Shown here: positions 1-6,799 of the stretch, piece by piece | Layout of the letters: every line of letters begins with the position of its first letter | Numbering within the stretch: the first letter of the stretch is position 1 | Assembly: GCA_022739095.1 (NCBI GenBank) | Contig: JAIJEI010000066.1 | Coordinates: 1 to 9,444, forward strand | Source of the DNA: Bifidobacterium sp. | GTDB lineage: Bacteria > Actinomycetota > Actinomycetes > Actinomycetales > Bifidobacteriaceae | Length of the DNA: 9,444 nt | Reading direction: 5' to 3' | Notes under the pieces: generated by a model | The model's database searches: none | What the model was told of the DNA's origin: nothing | The model's input: only the letters and a program-made list of their open reading frames with translations | Made by a program: the position numbers and the translations under genes

Positions 1-1840
1 CGCGTTCTCCATCGTCGCCGACCACACCTATTCCGTCAGTCTCGCGGTACGTCCGGTTCATGGGCGGGCCGAGCTGTCCGTCGGCGTGGTCGATAGGTAC
101 GGTCTGCCGCTCACCAGCACCACTCGATTGTCGTATATCGTGGACGCAGATCCGCTTGACGATACGGAAGAGACCGGTTTGAGGCAGGACGATGGTGCCG
201 ATGCGCAGGATTCCGGCGTTTCAATCAGTCCGGATTCGTCGGATGATGCCATCGCCATCGGCCGTGACGGCTGGTACCGATTCAACGCCGACGTAACCGG
301 TCTGAACACCGATTACGGCAAGCTGCGTATCACCATTGACGCCGGCGAACGCACCACGTTCGATCTGGATCTGGTGCAGTTCATGGATGCGGACCATTGG
401 GGCGCGGGCGACCCGAAATGGCGTTACGGCAAGCTGCGCCGCGATCTGGTGGAGACCATTCAGGCGTTGCATCCAGCGTTTCTGCGATTCCCCGGCGGCT
501 GCATCGTCGAAGGTGTGACGCCCGGCAATGAATATCGTTGGAAGGATACCGTCGGCTCCCTGGCCGCGCGACGCCAACAGTATTCGATGTGGTCGTTCAA
601 GATGCCGGATGGTTCCAGCTATTCGCAGAGCTATCAGATCGGCCTCTACGAATATTTCTGCCTGTGCGAGGACCTCAAGGCCAAGCCGCTGCCTACCCTG
701 TTCGCCGGCATCGCATGCCAGTCGCCCGGCCGCGATCCGCGCCACATGGATATCAATTCGGCAACCTTCCGCAACAATGTTATTCAGGATTACCTGGACC
801 TCATCGAATTCGCGAATGGCGACCCGAAGTCCAGCTCGTGGGCCGCGGTCCGGCGTGATATGGGCCATCCAGAACCGTTCGGCCTGGACATGATCGGCGT
901 GGGCAACGAAAACTTCGGGGCTGACTACGTGGCCAAGTTCGACATGATCAGCGAGGCCATTCACGAACGATACCCGGATATGCTGTGTGTGATGAGCGCC
1001 GGACTGTTCCCCTTCCAGCCGGCGATGAAGCGCAGCTGGGACCATGCGCGAGCGTTGGCCGCAACCGATTCCGGGGCACATGATTCCGCCACCGGTGACG
1101 CGATTATCGTCGACGAGCATTCCTACCACTCCCCCGAATGGTTTGCATCCCAAGCGTCACGATTCGACGCTTACCCGCGTTGCGGCGCCGGCGTCTATTT
1201 CGGCGAATATTCAGCCAACGGCTATTTTGCCGGTCAACCACAGACCGAACAAGGCGCGAACACGTGGAAGTCGGCACTCGGCGAGGCCGCGTTCCTGACC
1301 GGTTGCGAGCGTAATTCCGACGTGGTGCGCATGACCTCCTATGCGCCGCTGCTCGCGCATATCACGGCTAAGGGGTGGGCGCAGAATCTTATCGAATTCA
1401 ATCCGGCGCATGTGAACCCCACGGTGAATTATGAGGTGGAGCGGCTGTTTTCCACGCATCTGGGCGACACGACGTATGCCGTATCCATCAAGCAGACCGC
1501 GTCACGTCCCGCCGAACATCTGTATGTCAACGCCACCGGGCATGACGGGGATGACGCCTGCCGTTACATCAAAATCGTCAATACCTCCGATTCCTCGGTG
1601 GATGTGACGTTGGAAATCGCGCGCGGACTGGCCGGGCTGGGCGCCTCGCCATCGCGACCGGTGCGTTTGGAGGTGACGACGTTAAGCGCCAGTCCGACGG
1701 CGAAAACCACTATCGGATACCGCGGCGAGGCTTCGGGGGCGATTGTGCCGGAACGTCGGGCTTGCACATTGCCGTCGCCGTCTTCATTGCTGGCGATGAA
1801 GATCAAGCCGTACAGCGTCACGCTGGTGGTTTCGCGCTGA
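1..1840 (+). CDS. GH51 alpha-L-arabinofuranosidase, 5' end outside window
   Basis: This glycoside hydrolase of family GH51 would release terminal alpha-L-arabinofuranosyl residues from arabinan, arabinoxylan or arabinogalactan side chains. Reading frame enters from the left edge (first full codon at base 2) and gives 612 residues before TGA. The first ~125 visible residues look like a beta-sandwich, CBM-like domain (GKTYS/DHTYSVSLAVRP type, then RITIDAG). A TIM barrel follows with FLRFPGGCIVEG and the two catalytic glutamates: acid/base in GVGNENFG (Glu codon 908-910) and nucleophile in YFGEYSANG (Glu codon 1205-1207). A C-terminal beta-sandwich ends in SVTLVVSR. The domain order with an N-terminal CBM-like module resembles the longer, plant-type GH51 enzymes, so the whole protein is probably ~750-850 residues. 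No signal peptide can be judged because the start is missing. GH51 assignment is firm; the exact substrate is not determinable here. Confidence 0.93.
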   Translation, partial: AFSIVADHTYSVSLAVRPVHGRAELSVGVVDRYGLPLTSTTRLSYIVDADPLDDTEETGLRQDDGADAQDSGVSISPDSSDDAIAIGRDGWYRFNADVTGLNTDYGKLRITIDAGERTTFDLDLVQFMDADHWGAGDPKWRYGKLRRDLVETIQALHPAFLRFPGGCIVEGVTPGNEYRWKDTVGSLAARRQQYSMWSFKMPDGSSYSQSYQIGLYEYFCLCEDLKAKPLPTLFAGIACQSPGRDPRHMDINSATFRNNVIQDYLDLIEFANGDPKSSSWAAVRRDMGHPEPFGLDMIGVGNENFGADYVAKFDMISEAIHERYPDMLCVMSAGLFPFQPAMKRSWDHARALAATDSGAHDSATGDAIIVDEHSYHSPEWFASQASRFDAYPRCGAGVYFGEYSANGYFAGQPQTEQGANTWKSALGEAAFLTGCERNSDVVRMTSYAPLLAHITAKGWAQNLIEFNPAHVNPTVNYEVERLFSTHLGDTTYAVSIKQTASRPAEHLYVNATGHDGDDACRYIKIVNTSDSSVDVTLEIARGLAGLGASPSRPVRLEVTTLSASPTAKTTIGYRGEASGAIVPERRACTLPSPSSLLAMKIKPYSVTLVVSR

Positions 1841-1845
1841 TTGGC

Positions 1846-1863
1846 ATCGGCCATTAGGCCGAT
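1846..1863 (+). terminator. Possible terminator of the arabinofuranosidase gene
   Basis: Six bases after the stop codon, ATCGGCC and GGCCGAT form a perfect 7-bp stem around the loop ATTA. It is followed by TCCTTTG, a poor U-tract. Position right behind the gene suggests a terminator, but the weak tail keeps this tentative. Confidence 0.4.
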
Positions 1864-1882
1864 TCCTTTGCCGTGAGAATCA

Positions 1883-1898
1883 CCCTCAAGGATGAGGG
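1883..1898. repeat. Small inverted repeat in the intergenic stretch
   Basis: CCCTCA and TGAGGG pair around a 4-base loop. There is no following T-run. It may be a second weak terminator or have no function. The rest of 1841-2020 shows nothing else I can name except the ribosome binding site of the next gene. Confidence 0.25.
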
Positions 1899-2020
1899 GG
1901 AATCGTGCAGATTCAGGGAATAATAGGGGCTATCCCCCATAGCGAATACAAGCGCGGGAGGGCAGGATGGAAACCACGGCGGCCAGAAGACCGCCGGCCA
2001 ACGATGAAGGAGTGTGCGGT

Positions 2021-2272
2021 ATGTTTATCAATCTGTTCCGCAGGCAGCGCCCTGCGTTCGCCCGACTGGCCCGCAACTCCAACGCCTATCGTCAGCCGAT
2101 GGTTGCGGCCGTATCATCGTCCGCAGTCGGCGTATCCAGCATCACCTCTGCATCCACCACAGCCAACACAGCCGGCGTATCCACGCTGGATGTCACCATC
2201 GGCCGAATCCACGACATCCCGCAGTCGGCCATGAGCCGACTGACCGGCTCCCCCACCGTATACGCGCGGTAG
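2021..2272 (+). CDS. Small protein of unknown function (83 aa)
   Basis: I do not recognise this protein. Start chosen at ATG 2021 because AAGGAG at 2007-2012 sits 8 bases before it; an in-frame ATG at 1967 has no comparable site. Codon third positions are GC-rich, as in neighbouring real genes. The N-terminus is strongly basic and somewhat hydrophobic (MFINLFRRQRPAFARLARNS). The middle (residues ~31-55) is rich in Ser, Thr, Ala and Val, and the C-terminal part (VTIGRIHDIPQSAMSRLTG) looks like an amphipathic or folded segment. No cysteines, no clear membrane span, no known motif. It lies between the GH51 gene (same strand) and the end of the convergent permease gene, 24 bp away, so it is probably monocistronic. 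Confidence 0.55.
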   Translation: MFINLFRRQRPAFARLARNSNAYRQPMVAAVSSSAVGVSSITSASTTANTAGVSTLDVTIGRIHDIPQSAMSRLTGSPTVYAR

Positions 2273-2296
2273 ACCGGCCCAAACCATAACGGCGGC

Positions 2297-3484
2297 TCAG
2301 AAACTCGGCTCGATGATCCAGCTCAAGGTCAGCAATACGGCCAAAAACAGTACGTTCACGGCGGAGTAGACGGCCAGATACCGGCCTTTCTTGTGCGGGT
2401 ACTGGCGCACGACGTTCTTGTAAGAAATAAGCGAGGCCATCGAGGCAATGAGCGTACCCATACCGCCCAAATTGGTGCCAATGATCAGATCGCGCCATTG
2501 GTCGCAGAAGCCGGAGAGCAGAATCGTGGTGGGCACGTTGCTGATGACCTGGCTGGACGCCACCGCCACTTCCAGCGGATGGCCGCCGACCAGCGAGCGC
2601 GCCAGTTCGTAGAATTCGGGCACGCGCTTCATGTTGCCGATGAAGATGAAGAACATGCAGAAGGTGAGCGGCAGTCCCCAATCCACGTATTTGAATACGC
2701 GCCGATCGGTGAACAGGAACACGACGACCACGATCACGCACATCACCCACAGGGGAATCACGTCGGAGACGGCCAGTAGGCAGACGATGAACAGCAGCGA
2801 GTAGACGATGGCGCGCCAGCCGCCATAACCGGCGCCGTAGCCGGTGATACGAATCTCGTCGGGCTGGTGTTTGTTGCGCTCGGGAGCCAGCACGCCGGTT
2901 TCGAGGTCGTCCAGGTTGCCGACCGGTTTGCTGCCGAACACCACGGAAATCACGATGACCAGCAACACGGCCGCCGTGCCGGAATACGGTGCCATGATGC
3001 CGAGGAATTCCATGGTCGGCATGCCGGTCAGGGCTTTGAGATACAGGTTGTGCGCGTTGCCGATCGGGGTGAGAATACTGCCCACGTTCGCGCCAATGGT
3101 CATCAGCGTGACCACAAGGATGGTCTTATCCTCTTGCCCAGCCATGATGAGCACGGCCACCGCGAACGGCACAAACGTGACCAACGCAACGTCATTGGTG
3201 ATGAACATCGCGGAAAAGAACGTCAAAGCGACAAGCGTAATGACCAGTCCGCGCATGGTGCTGACCTTCTCCAGCAATCGCGAACCGATGATGCGGAACA
3301 CGCCGATACGCTGGAATCCGCACACCACAATCATCAGGCAGATGAGCTGGCTGATGGTGCTGGCGTGAATGTAGCTTCTGTAATCGGCGTCCGGCGGCAC
3401 AATGAAACACGAAATCAGGGCGAGTATTGCGGCGACGATGAGAATCGTCTCATTTTTGGCCACATTGATCAGCCAGCGTCGCAT
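2297..3484 (-). CDS. CitMHS/SLC13-like anion permease
   Basis: A 395-residue integral membrane transporter of the ion transporter superfamily (citrate/arsenite/sodium-coupled anion permeases, similar in type to E. coli YbiR or ArsB/NhaD relatives). About ten hydrophobic segments are visible, from residues ~13-30 through ~371-391. Signature stretches: FITNDVALVTFVPFA (residues 95-109), ANVGSILTPIGNAHNLYL (132-149) and SQVISNVPTTILLSGF (311-326); the TPIGN and SNxPT motifs are the paired hairpin signatures of this fold. A charged cytoplasmic loop (~184-222) separates the halves. The start is ATG 3484, with GGAGG five bases upstream; the frame stays open to 3688 on this strand, but that extension is soluble-looking and antisense to another gene. 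The substrate cannot be deduced. Its promoter must lie within or across the phosphonate-locus remnant on the other strand. Confidence 0.85.
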   Translation of the reverse strand: MRRWLINVAKNETILIVAAILALISCFIVPPDADYRSYIHASTISQLICLMIVVCGFQRIGVFRIIGSRLLEKVSTMRGLVITLVALTFFSAMFITNDVALVTFVPFAVAVLIMAGQEDKTILVVTLMTIGANVGSILTPIGNAHNLYLKALTGMPTMEFLGIMAPYSGTAAVLLVIVISVVFGSKPVGNLDDLETGVLAPERNKHQPDEIRITGYGAGYGGWRAIVYSLLFIVCLLAVSDVIPLWVMCVIVVVVFLFTDRRVFKYVDWGLPLTFCMFFIFIGNMKRVPEFYELARSLVGGHPLEVAVASSQVISNVPTTILLSGFCDQWRDLIIGTNLGGMGTLIASMASLISYKNVVRQYPHKKGRYLAVYSAVNVLFLAVLLTLSWIIEPSF

Positions 3485-3502
3485 CCATTCCTCCGTGAAT
3501 AA

Positions 3503-3685
3503 CCCAATATCGCAGCCGTTCCATTCTACGCGCAGACCGGCATAAGGTACGTAGTGAAGACCTTCATCCTGCATCAGCTTGAGGTCAAGCACAACAACAT
3601 CCACTCGCTGTTCAACGAGAACGCGGCCGGTACTGGCGCAGGTGCGTTCGGCGCTGGTGCGTTCACCGAGGATAAGGCGGCCTGA
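3503..3685 (+). pseudogene. C-terminal remnant of an unidentified gene upstream of the permease fragment
   Basis: An open frame follows an in-frame TAA at 3500-3502 and ends at TGA 3683-3685, one base before the ATG of the next frame. The deduced tail contains KTFILHQLEVKHNNIHSLF and then a Gly/Ala-rich end with a GAGAF pair encoded by a 15-bp tandem duplication (3635-3649 and 3650-3664, one mismatch). The close stop/start spacing is typical of genes in one operon. No good start codon with ribosome binding site is present, so I read it as the 3' end of a gene whose body was lost. In a phosphonate uptake operon the missing gene could be an ABC ATPase or another permease, but I cannot identify it. 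The exact left boundary of homology is unknown. Confidence 0.4.
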
Positions 3686-3686
3686 C

Positions 3687-4610
3687 ATGTCGGTCGAATC
3701 GATTCAGGCGGGCAAGCAGCTGCCCAACATCCGCCCAGACATCGTCAACTACGAGCATCGTCCCTCCAAGCCGAAGCAGACGGAACTGTGGACGCTGCTG
3801 GTCATCGTATCCATCGCGTTCGCCGCGTTCCTCGTGGTGCCGATGGCGATCGTGGTCGTCAAATCCTTCCAAACCGGTTCCGGCTCGGCCACCTTGAACA
3901 ATTACGCGGCCGTGCTGTCCCGGCCGGAGTTCGGCAATGAGCCGACCATGGACGAGACCTGCAAGCCGATGGGCATGCTCAAGCATGACCACATCAACAC
4001 CGTGCTGCACATGAACCGCATCGCCCGCGTCTGGGAAGACACTCACGACGCCGCTCCCACCGACACAGACGTGGACGCCGTCTACAGCCACTTCGAGCCG
4101 AAGCTGCTTTCCATCCTGGACCAGTTCTCCTCCCCGAAGCCCGGCGTGCTTGACGCGGTTGCCACTCTGCGTGAAATGGGACTCAAAATCGACTCCACTA
4201 CCGGCTACACGGACAAGATGATGGATATCGTGGTACCTGAGGCCGCCAAGGCCGGTTATTCGCCCGACTACTGGATCAGCCATGACGGCACCGACGGTTA
4301 CGGCCGCCCTTACCCGTACATGATCTTCCGCAACCTTGAGACCCTGGACGTCACCGACGTGCGCAAGGCCGTCAAGGTGGGCGACACCCTCTCCGATATT
4401 CGCGAGGGCAAGAACGCCGGCGTCTTCACCATTGGCGTCACGGAAGGCAGCTCCCAGATGGCCCTGAGCCAAGCCGAGTTCGAGGCCCTCTCCCCCGTCG
4501 AACAGGATGCCGACCGCATCGCCGCGCGCGAGGCCTTTGTCAATGCCGGAGCCGACGCCGTCATCAACACCATGGCCGAATTGCCTGCACTCCTCACTCA
4601 GCTGGCCTGA
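3687..4610 (+). pseudogene. phnX: In-frame fusion: ABC permease N-terminus + PhnX lacking its nucleophile
   Basis: One 307-residue frame joins two unrelated pieces. Residues 1 to ~84 are the start of an ABC importer permease: cytoplasmic leader, a single membrane span (LVIVSIAFAAFLVVPMAIVV region, ~37-58), then the FQTGSG...LNNYAAVL pattern seen after the first helix of Fe3+/spermidine/aminoethylphosphonate-type permeases. From ~residue 86 the protein is phosphonoacetaldehyde hydrolase (EC 3.11.1.1, HAD superfamily): KPMGMLKHDH with the Schiff-base lysine (Lys99), STTGYTDKMMDIV, GRPYPYMI and KVGDTLSDIREGKNAG. About 30 residues of normal PhnX are absent, including the DWAGTT-type motif with the nucleophilic Asp, so it cannot catalyse C-P cleavage by the known mechanism. 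The junction is near bases 3933-3944. Most likely an internal deletion removed the rest of the permease and the start of phnX. The lack of stops argues for a recent event or residual use. Confidence 0.8.
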
Positions 4611-4620
4611 GTCAGCAGGC

Positions 4621-4725
4621 TATCTCCGTTTCAAAGGGCCGGTTCCGCCGTTGGGGAGGTCTATCTCCGTTTCAAGGGGCTGATTTCACATATCGGGGAC
4701 ATCTACTTCCGTTTCAAGGGGCTGG
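4621..4725 (+). repeat. Three direct copies of a ~22-bp repeat, 41-42 bp apart
   Basis: Copies lie at 4621-4642, 4662-4682 and 4704-4725. The core is CCGTTTCAAGGGGCTG, preceded by TATCT or TACTT; copy 1 differs at a few bases (CAAAGGGCCG). Core starts at 4626, 4667 and 4709 give periods of 41 and 42 bp, about four helical turns, which puts the copies on the same DNA face. The spacers partly resemble each other (GGGGAGGTC and GGGGACATC before copies 2 and 3). The array begins ten bases after the phnX-fusion stop codon. Confidence 0.85.
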
Positions 4726-4735
4726 TCATCCGCCG

Positions 4736-4783
4736 AATCTCAAGTGGAAACCCACCTATGCCAACGCCATTGCGCCGTTTTAG
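4736..4783 (+). pseudogene. Possible last codons of a lost transposon gene
   Basis: Between the two repeat clusters a frame reads NLKWKPTYANAIAPF and stops at TAG 4781-4783, about 20 bp before the right repeat cluster. This would fit the 3' end of a transposition gene sitting just inside the element's right end. The segment is only 15 codons, so chance cannot be excluded and no family is assigned. Confidence 0.2.
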
Positions 4784-4803
4784 GAGCGTGTCTACTCAGG
4801 CAA

Positions 4804-4862
4804 CAGCCCCTTGAAACGGAAGTAGACTTCCCGGAAAGTCCAAATCAGCCCCTCGAAACCGG
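4804..4862 (-). repeat. Two inverted copies of the same repeat, 42 bp apart
   Basis: Read on the minus strand, copies at 4804-4826 and 4846-4862 match the upstream set. The inner copy (4804-4826) is a perfect 23-bp reverse complement of 4702-4724. The outer copy is diverged (CAGCCCCTCGAAACCGG on the + strand). Their spacing is again 42 bp. The 79 bp between the two innermost copies (4725-4803) form the centre of the symmetric array. Confidence 0.85.
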
Positions 4863-5018
4863 TTTATACGCGCAAAATGGATATCCGCCAGCCCATCGGG
4901 GGTATTTTCAGACATTCGAAGACCTCTATCCCACAAAACACGAAGCAAATTCCATCGAACGAGCGACTGCGAGCATGGCTTTAGTGCTCATGGATGTACG
5001 GACCTGGTTTTCTTTGGG
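4863..5018. other. Non-coding remainder of the 4611-5018 gap
   Basis: The gene-free stretch from 4611 to 5018 holds the repeat array in its first 60 percent. The rest, 4863-5018, is more AT-rich than the genes around it. I see no convincing gene, RNA or strong terminator hairpin in it, although the downstream regulator gene must end transcription here on the minus strand. Confidence 0.5.
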
Positions 5019-6683
5019 TCAGAATTCCAATATCGCATTGCAAATCGCTCGAATGCCGGCAACAATATCAGCCGCATCCGGGCGTACGAAGTTGAGACGA
5101 ATATGGGAATCATCCATTTCGTCAACGTCGAACACGCTGCCCGGCATGAACGTGACGCCTTGGGAACGGCAGGATTCCAACACATCCAACGAGCGCACGC
5201 CGTCCGGCAAAGATACCCAAATATAGTAGCCGCCTGCTGGCACGGTCCAATGCACTCCATCCGGCGCATACTGCTCCAATGCTGCGATTGCTGCATCTCG
5301 TCGAATGCGGTAAGCCTTGATCAAACCGCGCAAATGTTCGGCGATGCGGCCTTCTTTAAGTAGTTCCAGGCAGATGCGCTGCGATGACGTACTCGTATGC
5401 TGGTCGACCATGCGCCGCAGAGCCGCCAGCCGGTTAATCACATGCGGGTCGGCCACAACCCATCCTGTGCGCAGGCCCGAAGTGACGGTTTTCGAGAACG
5501 TCGACAAATACATCACGTATCCCGCGTTCTCCATGCCTTTGAGCGGTATGGGGCGATGTGCGTCAGACGATTCCCCGCCGTACCACAGGTCGCCGTAAGC
5601 ATCGTCTTCCACGATCAGGCACTGATAGCGCCGCGCCACATCAATGAGTTCACTGCGTCGCTCGGGCGGCAGCGTGGTACCGGTGGGGTTTTGGAACGTC
5701 GGGACGGTGTAAATGAGCTTGGGACGGAATCGCGCGCAATACCCATCCAACAGGTCTGTACGCATACCGTGCTCGTCCACTGGAACGCCGATGATGCGCG
5801 CATCCGCCGAACGGAAGGTCTGCAATGCCGGGAAGAACGTGGATTGTTCGACCAGCACGCAGTCGCCAGGGTTGATGAACGCGCGCACGATGAGGTCGAT
5901 GCCCTGCTCGGAACCAGAAAGCACCATCACGTTGCGGACGCCGCATTGCACGCCGCGTGTGCGCATGTGTTCGGCAAGCAGCGCACGCAACTCTTCGAAT
6001 CCCTCGATAGGTGATTCCGGTTGGCCGTCGAATTCCCGCGATTCGAACGCCTCGATGCTCACCTTGCGCAGCAGATCGTCCGGGATATCCGTCGGGTTCG
6101 GCGAACCGGTGGCGAAGTCAATAATGGTGTCGCCGCGCTGCGCCCGCTCGGCCGAGGCGATGTCATGGTAGGTAAACCGGTTGGAATAGTCGCTGAACAG
6201 CACCGACCATGGCGGACGCACGACGCTCGGTTCAGAGTCCGGAACCGGACGGCTTTCACGAATCGTATGGACCGTCGCAGAGCTGCTGCCCTGGTCCGTC
6301 GGCAAGAAATCAGTGGAGGTAGCACGTTCTACGTCGCCGGAAGGGGAGGCTTGCGATGTTCCCATCTCTGCCGACGATCGTGCTGTTCGCGTTATTGCAT
6401 TCCCGAAGTCAATGTTTAACGTGTGCGATGTTCGGCTTGCGGAGGCAGCCGGCAGCACGAACGTGCCTTTGCCGACTTTGGAGGCGATAAGACCTTCATC
6501 CTTGAGCTGCTGATACGCCTGCAATACGGTAGTGCGATTGACTTCCAAGCGGGATGCCAGCTCGCGTTCGGGAGGCAGACGGTAGCCCTCGGCCATCGCG
6601 CCGGAGACAATCTGTTCACGCAGCTCGGCAGCCAGCTGCCGGTACATCGGCACTTTGCTGCGTCGATTCAGCTCAAGCTGCAT
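5019..6683 (-). CDS. pdxR: MocR-family PLP-dependent regulator, PdxR-like
   Basis: A 554-residue GntR-type winged-helix regulator fused to a fold-type I aminotransferase domain. Residues ~4-78 form the DNA-binding domain (VPMYRQLAAELREQIVSG, RLPPERELASRLEVNRTT, KVGKGTFVL). A Ser/Thr-rich linker (~79-165) follows, longer than in most MocR proteins. The aminotransferase part has TFQNPTGTTLPPERR, EDDAYGDLWY and the PLP-binding lysine in STFSKTVTSGLRTGW (Lys398), then the small domain ending RAICNAILEF. Known PdxR proteins bind PLP and control pdxST; the position directly behind pdxS-pdxT supports that role. ATG 6683 is chosen because AAGGG lies 7 bases upstream; an in-frame GTG at 6689 would sit 1 base from the same site. 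Unlike the divergent arrangement in Corynebacterium, here the regulator is co-directional with its likely targets. Confidence 0.85.
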   Translation of the reverse strand: MQLELNRRSKVPMYRQLAAELREQIVSGAMAEGYRLPPERELASRLEVNRTTVLQAYQQLKDEGLIASKVGKGTFVLPAASASRTSHTLNIDFGNAITRTARSSAEMGTSQASPSGDVERATSTDFLPTDQGSSSATVHTIRESRPVPDSEPSVVRPPWSVLFSDYSNRFTYHDIASAERAQRGDTIIDFATGSPNPTDIPDDLLRKVSIEAFESREFDGQPESPIEGFEELRALLAEHMRTRGVQCGVRNVMVLSGSEQGIDLIVRAFINPGDCVLVEQSTFFPALQTFRSADARIIGVPVDEHGMRTDLLDGYCARFRPKLIYTVPTFQNPTGTTLPPERRSELIDVARRYQCLIVEDDAYGDLWYGGESSDAHRPIPLKGMENAGYVMYLSTFSKTVTSGLRTGWVVADPHVINRLAALRRMVDQHTSTSSQRICLELLKEGRIAEHLRGLIKAYRIRRDAAIAALEQYAPDGVHWTVPAGGYYIWVSLPDGVRSLDVLESCRSQGVTFMPGSVFDVDEMDDSHIRLNFVRPDAADIVAGIRAICNAILEF

Positions 6684-6749
6684 GCACACACCCTTCTATC
6701 TTGCCGTCCCCCATAAGTGTATCGGCATCATCGCATTCGTTCCCCGCTT

Positions 6750-6783
6750 TTTTGCGACGCATTCCCGGAAATGCGTCGCAAAA
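6750..6783. terminator. 14-bp perfect hairpin between pdxT and pdxR
   Basis: TTTTGCGACGCATT (6750-6763) and AATGCGTCGCAAAA (6770-6783) pair perfectly around CCCGGA. It lies 16 bp past the pdxT stop on the minus strand and ~67 bp before the pdxR start. The T-run is on the 5' side of the stem and no T-run follows on either strand, so it is not a classical intrinsic terminator. It could act as an RNA-stabilising 3' hairpin, a partial terminator separating pdxST from pdxR, or a protein site. Confidence 0.5.
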
Positions 6784-6799
6784 GACACCGTAAAATCAG

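Larger units (their letters stand above)
4621..4862. mobile_element. Possible collapsed IS21-family element (both ends, no transposase)
   Basis: The arrangement of three outward-oriented repeats on one side and two inverted on the other, at a constant ~42 bp, matches the multiple end repeats known in IS21-family insertion sequences, where IstA binds several copies at each end. Other multi-site transposon ends (for example Tn7-like) are also conceivable. The interior is too short to encode a transposase. The terminal dinucleotides and target duplication could not be defined from sequence alone, so the boundaries given are those of the repeats. This is inference from architecture, not from a transposase match. 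Confidence 0.4.

Noticed and set aside
221..1153. 310-residue minus-strand frame opposite the arabinofuranosidase
   Set aside because: Antisense to a GH51 gene with intact catalytic motifs; no ribosome binding site or recognisable domain.
1905..2234. 109-residue + frame overlapping the small gene
   Set aside because: No ribosome binding site and atypical composition; the frame starting at 2021 has both a site and host-like codon use.
3485..3688. N-terminal extension of the anion permease to 3688
   Set aside because: The ATG at 3484 has a strong GGAGG site and begins a normal permease N-terminus; the extension is hydrophilic and antisense to the phosphonate-locus remnant.
4621..4862. CRISPR array
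   Set aside because: Only five short, imperfect copies, with two inverted; CRISPR repeats are all in one orientation, and the spacers here (~19 bp) are too short and partly similar.
4744..5226. 160-residue reading frame on the + strand
   Set aside because: It crosses the repeat array and runs antisense into the conserved C-terminus of the MocR gene; its protein has no family features.
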